From Thiobacillus sp. (GTDB lineage Bacteria; Pseudomonadota; Gammaproteobacteria; Burkholderiales; Thiobacillaceae), in assembly GCA_018780025.1 (NCBI GenBank), contig JADMKH010000203.1, positions 1 through 21,112 of the forward strand: a stretch of 21,112 nt of DNA. The letters run 5' to 3'. The notes beneath the pieces were generated by a model. That model saw nothing but the letters and a program-made list of their open reading frames with translations. It was not told the DNA's origin and searched no databases. Shown here piece by piece: positions 1-7,396 of this stretch. The stretch's first letter is position 1. Every line of letters begins with the position of its first letter. Both the position numbers and the translations under genes were made by a program.

Positions 1-783
1 GCCTACACGGTGATGGCGGCGCTGATGGTCGTCGGCATGCTCACGACGCTGATCATCCGCGAACCGGAAAAGAAGATCTCCCCCATCACCACCGAGCGCG
101 AGGCGCACACGCGCGAACGGTTCGCCGCAGCCGGATTGCACGGCTGGCTGCTGACCGCCTCGGCGTGGTTCTACAGCGCGGTGCTGTCGCCCTTCATCGA
201 CTTCGTCCAGCGCTACAAATGGCAAGCCGTACTGATGCTGGCGCTGATCTCGATGTACCGCATCTCGGACGTGGTGATGGGGGTGATGAGTAATCCCTTC
301 TATCAGGAAATGGGCTTCACCAAGGACGAGGTCGCCACCGTATCCAAGGTCTATGGCGTGATCATGACCATAGTCGGCGCAGCGCTCGGCGGCCTGCTGA
401 CGATGCGCATCGGCGTGATGCGCACGCTGTTTCTGGGCGCGGTGCTGTCGGCCGCAACCAATCTGCTGTTCGTCTGGCTGGCCGGGCGCGGCCACGATGT
501 GGGCGCGCTGGTGTTCACGGTGTCGGCGGACAACCTGTCGGCCGGCATCGCCTCATCGGCCTTCGTCGCCTATCTCTCAAGCCTGGTGAACCAGGCGTAT
601 TCGGCCACGCAGTACGCACTGTTCACTTCGGTGATGCTGCTGCTGCCCAAGTTCATCGCAGGCTTTTCCGGCGAGTTTGTCGATGCCTATGGCTGGGCGA
701 ACTTCTTCACGGGGACGGCGTTGATCGGCTTGCCGGTGCTGCTGCTGGTTTGGCTGGTGTCCCGAAACCCGAAACAACCATGA
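1..783 (+). CDS. ampG: AmpG-type MFS permease (muropeptide transporter), 3' part
   Basis: This is the C-terminal part of an inner-membrane major facilitator. The reading frame is open from base 1, so the true start lies upstream; about 260 codons are present of the roughly 420-490 usual for the family. AmpG proteins import anhydro-muropeptides (GlcNAc-anhMurNAc peptides) from the periplasm for cell-wall recycling. The AmpG signature is visible in the segment around bases 250-410, which reads MYRISDVVMGVMSNPFYQEM followed by GFTKDEVATVSKVYGV. Several hydrophobic helices follow, and the C-terminal segment (GEFVDAYGWANFF) is also typical. The stop codon overlaps the next gene's ATG (ATGA at 780-783), so the two are probably cotranscribed. 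Family assignment is strong; substrate is inferred from the family. Confidence 0.9.
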   Translation, partial: AYTVMAALMVVGMLTTLIIREPEKKISPITTEREAHTRERFAAAGLHGWLLTASAWFYSAVLSPFIDFVQRYKWQAVLMLALISMYRISDVVMGVMSNPFYQEMGFTKDEVATVSKVYGVIMTIVGAALGGLLTMRIGVMRTLFLGAVLSAATNLLFVWLAGRGHDVGALVFTVSADNLSAGIASSAFVAYLSSLVNQAYSATQYALFTSVMLLLPKFIAGFSGEFVDAYGWANFFTGTALIGLPVLLLVWLVSRNPKQP

Positions 784-1460
784 TTGAGTTTTCGCTACTT
801 GCCGCCCTGCTCGCCGGGCTTCTGGGCGGCGTGCACTGCGTCGGCATGTGCGGCGGCATCGTCGCGGCGTTTTCCTTTCGCGCCGACGGCAGCACCCCAC
901 CGTTCCGCCTGCATCTGGCCTACAACCTGGGGCGGGTGTCGTCGTATGTGCTATTCGGTGCGCTGGCCGGCACGCTGGGCGCCTCGCTCAAACTGGCTGA
1001 GTTCTTGCCAGTGCAGACCCTGCTCTACGTGCTGGCCCAAGTGGTGATGATTTTGCTCGGCCTGTATCTGGCGGGTTGGTCGCAATGGGTGCTGATTTTC
1101 GAACGCGCAGGCGGCGCGCTGTGGCAGCGGGTCAAACCGCTGTTCCAGAAACTGCTGCCGGTGAAATCCATGCCGCAAGCCGTGCTGGCCGGCATGGCCT
1201 GGGGCTGGCTGCCGTGCGGTCTTGTGTATTCGATCCTGGTATCCGCGCTGGCGGCGGGCAGCGCCACCTCGGGTGCGGCACTGATGCTGGCCTTTGGTCT
1301 CGGCACGCTGCCGAATTTGCTCGGGATGGGCCTGTTCGCCCGACAGATTCAACCCTTCATGCAACAGCTGTGGGTACGGCGTGGGGCGGGCCTGATGGTG
1401 GCGGGATTTGGCGCGTGGGGGCTGATGATGCTGGTTTATTCGGCATTGACGCGCGCCTGA
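780..1460 (+). CDS. Sulfite exporter TauE/SafE family (DsbD_2-like) membrane protein
   Basis: A 226-residue polytopic inner-membrane protein. I start it at the ATG that overlaps the upstream stop (ATGA); a longer frame from 750 only reads back into ampG. Near the N-terminus is GGVHCVGMCGG (C20 and C24), and a second conserved Cys lies in GWLPCGLVYS (C146), the hallmark of the COG2836/PF13386 branch. This branch is related to the DsbD/CcdA transmembrane domain and is often found near cytochrome oxidase maturation and copper genes. Family members are annotated as sulfite exporters, but the paired cysteines fit thiol-redox or metal transfer equally well. No cytochrome oxidase gene is visible here; the neighbour is ampG. 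The gene is followed by a bidirectional terminator. Family confidence is high, function low. Confidence 0.85.
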   Translation: MIEFSLLAALLAGLLGGVHCVGMCGGIVAAFSFRADGSTPPFRLHLAYNLGRVSSYVLFGALAGTLGASLKLAEFLPVQTLLYVLAQVVMILLGLYLAGWSQWVLIFERAGGALWQRVKPLFQKLLPVKSMPQAVLAGMAWGWLPCGLVYSILVSALAAGSATSGAALMLAFGLGTLPNLLGMGLFARQIQPFMQQLWVRRGAGLMVAGFGAWGLMMLVYSALTRA

Positions 1461-1475
1461 AAACAACGCGCACAA

Positions 1476-1502
1476 AAAAGCGCCCTTGACCCGGGCGCTT
1501 TT
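1476..1502. terminator. Bidirectional rho-independent terminator
   Basis: A 10-bp perfect stem (AAAAGCGCCC pairing with GGGCGCTTTT) encloses a 7-nt loop. It lies between two convergent genes: the TauE-like gene ending at 1460 and the DUF4426 gene ending at 1511. The A-rich left arm and T-rich right arm give a U-tract in both directions, so it should stop both transcripts. Confidence 0.9.
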
Positions 1503-1510
1503 CAGTTCGC

Positions 1511-1939
1511 TTATTTGTAAAACGTCTGTCTGAAAACCATCTCGCGTTTGGGCTCGCCCGCCACTTCAATCGTGGTGGTGAATTTCAGCGTATCCGGCGC
1601 GCTCACGCGGAACTCGCCCAGATAATAAATAGCGGTGCCTTCCTTGATCTCCCGCATCTCGATATTGGCCAGTTGCTGGTTGAGATTGGTGGCATAGACG
1701 GTGAGCCTGGCCGGAACCGGCGTCGGCGCCCCGACACTGTTCTGCTTCAGCACCGACATGGTGACCATGCCGCGCGTCTTGCTGCGCTCGATTTTGTAGG
1801 TGCGCGCGACTTCCGGTAGCAACTGGTCCGTGGTGAGTGCGTTGTAGTGAACCTTGATCGTCCCGAATTCTTGCGCAATTTCAGCGTGGGATACGGCAGC
1901 AATCAAGCTCAAGCACAGGGTGGCCAGTAGTCGTTTCAT
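1511..1939 (-). CDS. DUF4426 domain secreted protein
   Basis: A 142-residue protein with a signal peptide (MKRLLATLCLSLIAAVSHA, probable cleavage before EIAQEF), so it is probably periplasmic. The mature part matches the DUF4426 pattern: FGTIKVHYNALTTDQLLPEV, then ARTYKIERSKTRGMVTMSVL, then a beta-rich tail. The function of the family is unknown. The ATG is preceded by AGGAGAG at good spacing. It lies 48 bp downstream of the lipoprotein gene and is the last gene of the metA-mla run, before the terminator. A TACAAT hexamer at 1977-1982 (minus strand) could be the -10 of an internal promoter, but no clear -35 is visible. In pseudomonads, to my recollection, DUF4426 genes sit beside metX/metW, so the link to a methionine gene here is notable. 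Confidence 0.88.
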   Translation of the reverse strand: MKRLLATLCLSLIAAVSHAEIAQEFGTIKVHYNALTTDQLLPEVARTYKIERSKTRGMVTMSVLKQNSVGAPTPVPARLTVYATNLNQQLANIEMREIKEGTAIYYLGEFRVSAPDTLKFTTTIEVAGEPKREMVFRQTFYK

Positions 1940-1987
1940 ATTTTCTCTCCTCTTGTTGTGGGCGTTGCTGACTTTTATTGTAGGGGT

Positions 1988-2590
1988 TTATCGGAAGGTA
2001 GCGAGCCAGACGCTCAGGTCGTCCAGCGCGCGACTCACGGCCAGATTGGATGCCATGGCTGCGCCCGCCGCATCGTAAGTCGTCAGCGGCACGTTTTGCT
2101 CGAAGACGCGTCGCCCCAACAGCGAACGTTGTTTCAAATCGACCAGTTCGGCGCGCAATTCCAGCCGTATCTGGCCCGGATTGCTGGCGGCATCGTGATA
2201 GAACTCGACCAGTTCGGTGTCCAGCAGCACGTCGCCGCGCACATACCCGCCTGCGGCGCTGACCCGCCATGCATCCTGCTGGTCGAGGCGGGTGCGCATC
2301 AGATCGGCAAAACGCTTGCCGGGACGCTCGGTCCAGCGGGCCAACTGGTATTGGCCGCGGGTTCCGGGGGTGCGACTGAAAATGAGCCGATCGGTGTCGT
2401 AATAGCGCGCCGTGGTGGTATCAAGAACCAGCAAAGTAGGTGCGTCGGGGCGCACCGCAGCAGGCTTTATGCGGGGCGCCGTATCGTTCAGAACGTAATC
2501 CACCCCGGCAGGCGCATCGCGCTGATCACCCAGACTGACACAACCGACGAGGGCAAGCGCAAGTCCCAGCAATGCGGGGGTTTTGATCAT
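1988..2590 (-). CDS. ABC-type transport auxiliary lipoprotein (PqiC/YmbA-like)
   Basis: A 200-residue lipoprotein with a lipobox ending at C17 (ALALVGC) followed by a periplasmic domain. Its position directly after an mlaD-type gene, the ATGA overlap with it (2587-2590), and the overall pattern (N-terminal Y-x-L strand, central DTTTARYYDTDRLIFSRTPG, C-terminal ALDDLSVWL) match the ABC_trans_aux family (PF03886). E. coli PqiC is a member. These lipoproteins sit in the outer membrane and work with MCE proteins that move phospholipids between membranes. The residue after the lipidated Cys is Val, not Asp, so no inner-membrane retention signal is seen. The exact lipid and direction of transport cannot be told from sequence. 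Confidence 0.85.
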   Translation of the reverse strand: MIKTPALLGLALALVGCVSLGDQRDAPAGVDYVLNDTAPRIKPAAVRPDAPTLLVLDTTTARYYDTDRLIFSRTPGTRGQYQLARWTERPGKRFADLMRTRLDQQDAWRVSAAGGYVRGDVLLDTELVEFYHDAASNPGQIRLELRAELVDLKQRSLLGRRVFEQNVPLTTYDAAGAAMASNLAVSRALDDLSVWLATFR

Positions 2591-3534
2591 GGCAGTTTTT
2601 CTCCAGGGCCGAGTTGCTGCTGGCCGGGGCCAAACAGGATGCTGCGCGGATTGGATAAACGCTGGCCGGCGGTGGTGAGAACGTCCGCGCTGGTACGCAC
2701 GTCGCGACTGACATTGGTCATTTCCAGTGTGCCGGTTTCAGCCAGCCGCTGTATGCGCTCGGAAATCAAGCCGGCGTCAAGCTGCAACTTACCCAGGGTG
2801 GCAGTGGCTTCCTTGAGTGTGGCATCGGCATTTTTACTGACGCCGACAACACTGCTTTCGATACGCGTAGCGGCTTGGCTCACATTGGCAGCGGCAAGGC
2901 GTATGTCGGCTGAAGCGTCACGAATCCCGTTGGCGGCTTCATTCAGGCTATTCTTGTTGGCCACGAGATGCGCGGACAGTTCGTTTAAATTGGCGATCGC
3001 CTGGCTGATTGCACGCTGGTTTTCTGGCGACATTAATGCGTTCATCCGCTCCAGCGCTTGAGCCCCATTGACCGCCAGCTGCGAGACCGCCGTGGTGACC
3101 TTGTCGATATCCGAGCTGCCTTCGGCAATAACAGGATAGCGCTCGCCTGAAGGGGTATCGAGCAGCAACGGGCTGTTGCTCAACCCGTTATTGATTTCGA
3201 CGGTGGCAATGCCGGTGACCAGGTTGCGTTTGATGAAGGCCTCTGCACCCTGATGGATAGGCACACCTTCGTCGATGCGAGCGGTCACGCTGACGGCTTC
3301 GTCCCCCCCCATCGCAAAGCGATAGCTCGCGACTGCCCCCACCTTGATCCCGCGCATTTTCACCGGGCTTCCCACCGCCAAACCATCCAGTGATTGCTGT
3401 TTGAAGTAAATGGTATAGGTCTGATACGCGATCCGGTCTGCCGCACCCGTCAGCCACACAATGGACAGGGTCAGCAACACGACCACGGCCAGCACGAGTG
3501 CGCCCACCACGGTATAACGGCCTTCAGTTTCCAT
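2587..3534 (-). CDS. mlaD: MlaD family (MCE domain) lipid-transport protein
   Basis: A 315-residue protein with one N-terminal membrane helix (about residues 8-29) and a single MCE domain (about 40-118). The MCE core is visible as DGLAVGSPVKMRGIKVGAV. A long, probably helical C-terminal region follows (about 140-300, rich in Ala, Asn, Leu and Ser). In Mla and Pqi systems the MCE protein is the periplasmic substrate-binding ring of a lipid ABC transporter. It overlaps the ATPase gene upstream by 11 bp and the lipoprotein gene downstream by 4 bp, so the set is translationally coupled. At 315 residues it is much longer than E. coli MlaD (about 180); the extra helical tail resembles the tunnel-forming C-terminus of PqiB-like proteins, which is an inference. 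A run of eight C at 3303-3310 does not break the frame. Confidence 0.92.
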   Translation of the reverse strand: METEGRYTVVGALVLAVVVLLTLSIVWLTGAADRIAYQTYTIYFKQQSLDGLAVGSPVKMRGIKVGAVASYRFAMGGDEAVSVTARIDEGVPIHQGAEAFIKRNLVTGIATVEINNGLSNSPLLLDTPSGERYPVIAEGSSDIDKVTTAVSQLAVNGAQALERMNALMSPENQRAISQAIANLNELSAHLVANKNSLNEAANGIRDASADIRLAAANVSQAATRIESSVVGVSKNADATLKEATATLGKLQLDAGLISERIQRLAETGTLEMTNVSRDVRTSADVLTTAGQRLSNPRSILFGPGQQQLGPGEKLP

Positions 3535-4291
3535 GCGCGGTTTCTCCCTCTGGCGCCCGTGCGGCGAAATAATCGCGCAGCCACGGGTCGTCGATGCGTT
3601 TCAGTTCGGCTACGGTGCCGCTGCCGAGCACGCGGCCTTCCGACAGCACGATCACACGGTCGACAATAGAAAACAGTGTATCCAAGTCGTGGGTAACGAG
3701 GAATACCGTCAAGCCGAGGCTATCGGCCAGCAAGCGGATCAGCACATCGAAAGCACGCGCCGAAATAGGATCGAGGCCGGAAGTTGGCTCGTCGAGAAAC
3801 AGCAGTTCGGGATCGAGCGCCAGCGCACGCGCCAGCGCAACGCGCTTGCGCATCCCGCCGGACAGCTCGCTCGGGCGCTTTTTGGCCGCGTCCGGATGCA
3901 GCCCGGCCATATCCAGCTTCAGTCGCGCCAACTGGCGGCACATTGCATGAGGCAGGCGCGTATGTTCGAACAGGGGCGTGGCCACATTGTCTTCAACGCT
4001 CAGCGAGGAAAACAGCGCGCCATCCTGAAACAGCACGCCGAGGCGGCGGCGCAAGGCATTCATCTGCTCGGGCGTGCTGTCCGGCACCGACTGCCCGAAC
4101 AGTTCGATCCGGCCTGCCTGCGGCTTCAGGAGCCCGATGATTTCGCGCAGCAGCACCGATTTTCCGGTGCCGCTGCCGCCGATCAGCGCGACCATTTCCC
4201 CGCGCGCAACCGACAAATTCAAACCGCGATGAATGCGGTGCCCGCCCAACGTGATGGATACATCGCGAACGTCGATGACGGGACCGGTCAT
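3524..4291 (-). CDS. mlaF: MlaF-type ABC transporter ATP-binding protein
   Basis: A 255-residue cytoplasmic ATPase of the MCE lipid transporter. Walker A is GGSGTGKS (residues 38-45), the Q-loop Gln is at 89 (VLFQDGALF), the signature is LSGGMRKRVALARA (from 143), Walker B is LLFLDEPTSGLD (163-174), and the switch His is H201 in VTHDLDT. The SGGM(R/K)KRV signature and the FQDGALFSSLSV Q-loop are typical of MlaF. I start it at the ATG at 4289-4291, which overlaps the permease stop by one base (TGATG). A longer frame reaching 4963 only reads the permease gene out of frame. It pairs with the permease upstream and the MCE protein downstream. Confidence 0.95.
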   Translation of the reverse strand: MTGPVIDVRDVSITLGGHRIHRGLNLSVARGEMVALIGGSGTGKSVLLREIIGLLKPQAGRIELFGQSVPDSTPEQMNALRRRLGVLFQDGALFSSLSVEDNVATPLFEHTRLPHAMCRQLARLKLDMAGLHPDAAKKRPSELSGGMRKRVALARALALDPELLFLDEPTSGLDPISARAFDVLIRLLADSLGLTVFLVTHDLDTLFSIVDRVIVLSEGRVLGSGTVAELKRIDDPWLRDYFAARAPEGETAHGN

Positions 4292-5391
4292 CAGATGTCC
4301 AGCCGCACGAACATCACGGCGAATATCGCGTTGAGGACAATGATGGCGACCAGGCTCTGCACCACGGTGGAGGTGGTATGTTCGCCGACGCTGCGCGCAT
4401 CGCGCGTGACCGACAAGCCCATGCGGCAGGCGATGAGGGCGATGAAAATGGCGAACGCCGGCGCTTTGCCCAGCCCCACCATCAGGGTTTTCAGATTCAG
4501 CACATCCGCCAGCCGATCCATGAACATGGCATAGGTGATATCCAGCTGCACCTGCGTGATCAGCATGCCGCCGAGGATTCCGGCAATGTCGCCGATAAAC
4601 ACCAATAACGGCAGCGCGATCAGCACCGCCAGCACGCGCGGGATCACCAGCACGACCAGCGGAGACAGGCCGAGCGTGGTGATGGCGTCGATTTCCTCGG
4701 TGATTTTCATGGTTCCGATCTGCGCGGTGATGGCGGCGCCGCTGCGGCCGGCCACCAGAACGGCGACGATGACCGGCGAAATCTCGCGCAGGATGGCCAG
4801 CAGCAAACCATCGACGACAAAGATATTGGCCCCGTATTGCTGCGCCTGCGAACCCAGCAGATAGGCAAACACCACGCCAAGCAGAAACAGCATGCCGAAC
4901 ACGATGGGGATCGCGCCGACGAACACCGCGCTCAACTGGGCGCCGAATTCGCGCCAGCGCCATTGACCCGGGCGGCCCATCAGCACCGCCAGTTCGATGG
5001 ACAGGCGGCCGATGAAATCGACCAGGCCAAGGACATGCATCCCCATTGCCAGCGCGCCGCGTCCGGTCAGTTCAAGCACCCCTGCCCGAGGCGGCTCGGG
5101 CAGCGCCGTGGCGGCGGCGCTGTGCCGGGCCACCAGTTGCAGCATCGCCAGATGCTGCGGCTGGAATGCGCGCAGCTCGGGCAGCGATTCGCCGGCTTGC
5201 CAACGGGCAGCGGCGAGCAACATCCATGCGCCATTGGTGTCGAGCTGGGTGATGTCGGCGCCGTCGAGAATGCGCGCGGGCTGGTCCGGGAGCGCCGGCA
5301 ATGCGGCGGCCGCTTCGGCATGCCAGTCGCCGCTGGCAATCAGCGCACCCTGTCCCTCGTCAAACTGCGCGCGCGCTTCGGTCACACCCAT
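4291..5391 (-). CDS. mlaE: MlaE family ABC permease with N-terminal STAS-like domain
   Basis: A 366-residue protein with two parts. Residues 1-100 form a STAS-like domain, with the typical turn DGADITQLDTNGAWMLL; in E. coli this role belongs to the separate protein MlaB. Residues 110-366 form the MlaE permease, with about five membrane helices and the coupling motif EEIDAITTLGLSP. So MlaB and MlaE functions are fused. I start at the ATG at 5389-5391, which gives a natural STAS N-terminus; the extra 25 codons up to 5466 read back into metA and look non-native. The start overlaps the metA stop by 10 bp, so translational coupling is likely. The permease passes phospholipid between the inner membrane and the MCE ring, energised by the ATPase next to it. 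Confidence 0.93.
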   Translation of the reverse strand: MGVTEARAQFDEGQGALIASGDWHAEAAAALPALPDQPARILDGADITQLDTNGAWMLLAAARWQAGESLPELRAFQPQHLAMLQLVARHSAAATALPEPPRAGVLELTGRGALAMGMHVLGLVDFIGRLSIELAVLMGRPGQWRWREFGAQLSAVFVGAIPIVFGMLFLLGVVFAYLLGSQAQQYGANIFVVDGLLLAILREISPVIVAVLVAGRSGAAITAQIGTMKITEEIDAITTLGLSPLVVLVIPRVLAVLIALPLLVFIGDIAGILGGMLITQVQLDITYAMFMDRLADVLNLKTLMVGLGKAPAFAIFIALIACRMGLSVTRDARSVGEHTTSTVVQSLVAIIVLNAIFAVMFVRLDI

Positions 5392-6434
5392 CCCAGCGGG
5401 TTGTTGGGGTCGATCCCCGGCATGAAGGGCAGGCCGCGCTCGCGGTGGGTGACCTGATAAACGCACCCAATCCAGTTGCCGACCACCGCCTCGGCGGAGT
5501 CGTGCCAGGTGTTGTCGATCAGCGGCAATAGAAGAGGCTCGGGGAAATCCAGCGCTTCCCCTGCCTGCCGACGACTGTTGAACTCCGCCAGGAACGCCTG
5601 CGCCTGCCGGTTGAAATAGCGCGCCGGGTACGCCGGCAACGCCCGCTTGGCGTCGGCCGATGCCAGCAGCAGATCGCGTTTGTATTCCTTCAGCAGCGAA
5701 ATGGTGTCGTATTCGGGATGACCCTGAAAAAACACGGTACGCAGCCCGTCCGGGCTCACCGCCAGATGCACGCCTGCCTCCGCGGACTCGACCAGCACCC
5801 TGACACCCGCCGCCTCGAATTGCGCGCGCGAGACATCGTTCCAGCGCGAATGTGGGACATCGAAACGGGTGTTGACGTCGGTCACCAAGGGATGGCGCTT
5901 ATCGGTTACGCGGTGCTCGTACACCCCCCATATTTTCTGCGGCTGTTTCACTCGTGCCTGGCCATGGCGGAACTGCATCACCGCATGGGTGGCGAGGCAG
6001 GAACACAGGGTCGAGGTGACGTGGTCCCAGGCCCAGTCGATCACCTCGATCAGCGGATCCCAGAACGGCTCATCGGCGAGGTTGGCATGGCTGACGTTGG
6101 CGCCGGTGATGATGAGCGCGTCCAGCCCCGCCTCGCGGATGGCATCGAAGGTTTCGTAATACTGCGCGATGTGCGCGCGCGCCGCCTCACCGCGCGGCAG
6201 AGTCGGCAAGGTAAAGGGGTGCATGTAGAACTGCGCGATCGGGTTGGAGGTGCCCACCAGCCGGTAGAACTGGCGCTCGGTCGCCTCCAGCGCGGCGTCC
6301 GGCATCATGTTCAGCAGACCGACATGCAGTTCGCGGATTTCCTGCTGCGCCGCCCGCTCGGGGGTATGCACCACCAGGCCATCGCGGCGCAGGCGATCGA
6401 ACGTGGGCAGGGCGTTATGCGCGACCAGCGGCAT
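5382..6434 (-). CDS. metA: Homoserine O-acyltransferase, MetA family (probable succinyltransferase)
   Basis: A 350-residue cytoplasmic enzyme that acylates L-homoserine as the first committed step of methionine synthesis. Family marks: LLNMMPDAALEATERQFYRL near residue 40, the catalytic Cys in TSTLCSCLATHA (C146 aligns with E. coli C142), and the catalytic His/Glu in FFQGHPEYD (H239, E241). The family uses succinyl-CoA or acetyl-CoA. The residue equivalent to the Gly/Glu specificity position of characterised MetA enzymes appears to be Ser115 (TGANVS), so the simple rule does not decide the acyl donor; the beta-proteobacterial group is usually annotated as succinyltransferase. AGGAG lies 8 nt before the ATG. 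The gene overlaps the MlaE-type permease gene by 10 bp. No SAM riboswitch is seen in the short leader. Confidence 0.93.
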   Translation of the reverse strand: MPLVAHNALPTFDRLRRDGLVVHTPERAAQQEIRELHVGLLNMMPDAALEATERQFYRLVGTSNPIAQFYMHPFTLPTLPRGEAARAHIAQYYETFDAIREAGLDALIITGANVSHANLADEPFWDPLIEVIDWAWDHVTSTLCSCLATHAVMQFRHGQARVKQPQKIWGVYEHRVTDKRHPLVTDVNTRFDVPHSRWNDVSRAQFEAAGVRVLVESAEAGVHLAVSPDGLRTVFFQGHPEYDTISLLKEYKRDLLLASADAKRALPAYPARYFNRQAQAFLAEFNSRRQAGEALDFPEPLLLPLIDNTWHDSAEAVVGNWIGCVYQVTHRERGLPFMPGIDPNNPLGWV

Positions 6435-6460
6435 CGCGGCTCTCCTGCGGTTTGGGGTTC

Positions 6461-6531
6461 ACACAGAGGGCGCAGAGGAAACAGAGGAATCCCTCTCTGC
6501 TTTTACTCTGTGCCCTCTGCGTCCTCTGTGT
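6461..6531. repeat. Imperfect inverted repeat of CACAGAGG type (REP-like)
   Basis: Two 26-nt arms (6461-6486 and 6506-6531) are inverted repeats with 23 of 26 positions matching around a 19-nt spacer. Each arm is itself built from a roughly 9-nt unit carrying CAGAGG. It fills the 106-bp gap between the P-loop ATPase gene (stop at 6541) and metA (start at 6434). Similar CACAGAGG repeats recur between genes in many proteobacterial genomes, from general knowledge. It may act as a transcription stop for the ATPase gene, but no U-tract follows. Copy number cannot be seen from this window. Confidence 0.8.
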
Positions 6532-6540
6532 TGTCATGCC

Positions 6541-7389
6541 TTACCCCTTCCGCGCAATCGCGGTTTCCAGCAGCGCCAGGAAATCGCGCTCGTCGCGCAC
6601 CTGCGCCACTTCCTGCGAGGTCACCGTATAGCCGTGCGGCCTGGCAATCGCCTCGTAGCGCGGGATGCGCGAATGGAACAGGCGCGGAAACACCCAACGC
6701 GCGAAATCGTCGGGCTCGATCTGGGCGACGTACTCGATGCCCTTGTCCTTGAGATACAGCGGCAAGACTTCGGCGAGGAAAGCCGGGCGCAGATACAGCG
6801 GCTTGGGGTCGGACTGCGCACGCTTGATCAGTGTGTCTTCTTCTTCACGCGTGGTGGTCTGGATATACAAAATCAGCGTGTGTTCGGCCAGCAGCTCGAC
6901 CACGCCCGGCTCGTCCAGCTCGCACAGGCTGCCGCCGACGTCGTTCACGAAATGCGGGTAGCCATAAATTTCCTGGCCCTTGCGGATGAATTCCGGCACG
7001 TCGCGCATGGCAGCGATTTCGCCCTCGCGATACGCCGCCTGACGGCGCGAGAACTCGTCCAGCGGGAGCCCGCCCCACTCCGGCCCGCCGAGCTTGCCGA
7101 CAAAAGTCAGCACCGGGCCGAGGTCGTGGATCTTGATGTTGTTCTTGATGTCGATCCAGTCGTTGCGCAACAAATCGCGCAAAAATGGCACGCTCATCGC
7201 CTGCTGCTTGATCAGATCCAGAATCGGTTCGTCGAGATAACGCGTGCCGATCCGGTAGTCGCCGGAAAAGTGGAACCAGTCGTGGCCGCGCAGCATGGAG
7301 GAAATATGCGTCTTGCCGACGCCGGACATGCCGAGCAGGGTAATGCGCTTGGTCGGCCAGGCGCGGAAGGTTTCGGGGGTGAAATGCAT
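6541..7389 (-). CDS. Uncharacterised P-loop ATPase
   Basis: A 282-residue soluble protein with an N-terminal Walker A motif, ITLLGMSGVGKTHIS (G20-T27). After it come WFHFSGDYRIGTRYL and a largely polar alpha/beta sequence with no membrane helix. No second domain that I recognise follows. The loop spacing and the acidic FSGDYRIGTRYL segment faintly recall small-molecule kinases of the shikimate-kinase fold, but this is only a resemblance. I recognise it as a conserved protein usually annotated just 'ATPase', with no known substrate. It lies upstream of metA on the same strand, separated by the CACAGAGG repeat, and starts 8 bp after a palindrome. The ribosome site before the ATG is weak (ACGAG). 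Confidence 0.82.
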   Translation of the reverse strand: MHFTPETFRAWPTKRITLLGMSGVGKTHISSMLRGHDWFHFSGDYRIGTRYLDEPILDLIKQQAMSVPFLRDLLRNDWIDIKNNIKIHDLGPVLTFVGKLGGPEWGGLPLDEFSRRQAAYREGEIAAMRDVPEFIRKGQEIYGYPHFVNDVGGSLCELDEPGVVELLAEHTLILYIQTTTREEEDTLIKRAQSDPKPLYLRPAFLAEVLPLYLKDKGIEYVAQIEPDDFARWVFPRLFHSRIPRYEAIARPHGYTVTSQEVAQVRDERDFLALLETAIARKG

Positions 7390-7396
7390 GGGCTCG

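Noticed and set aside
1958..3061. A 367-codon plus-strand frame opposite the lipoprotein and mlaD
   Set aside because: Both minus-strand genes are clear families with overlaps and lipobox; the frame has no recognisable domain.
3303..3310. A run of eight C in mlaD as a possible frameshift
   Set aside because: The MCE domain continues in the same frame on both sides of the run.
3524..4963. A 479-codon minus-strand frame that could suggest a fusion to the MlaF-type ATPase
   Set aside because: The N-terminal 224 codons read the permease gene out of frame (Arg/His/Gly-rich, no family pattern); the ATPase starts at the ATG at 4291.
6435..6540. SAM riboswitch before metA
   Set aside because: The gap is filled by the CACAGAGG inverted repeat, and only 26 bp remain before the ATG; no riboswitch-like multi-helix pattern is seen.
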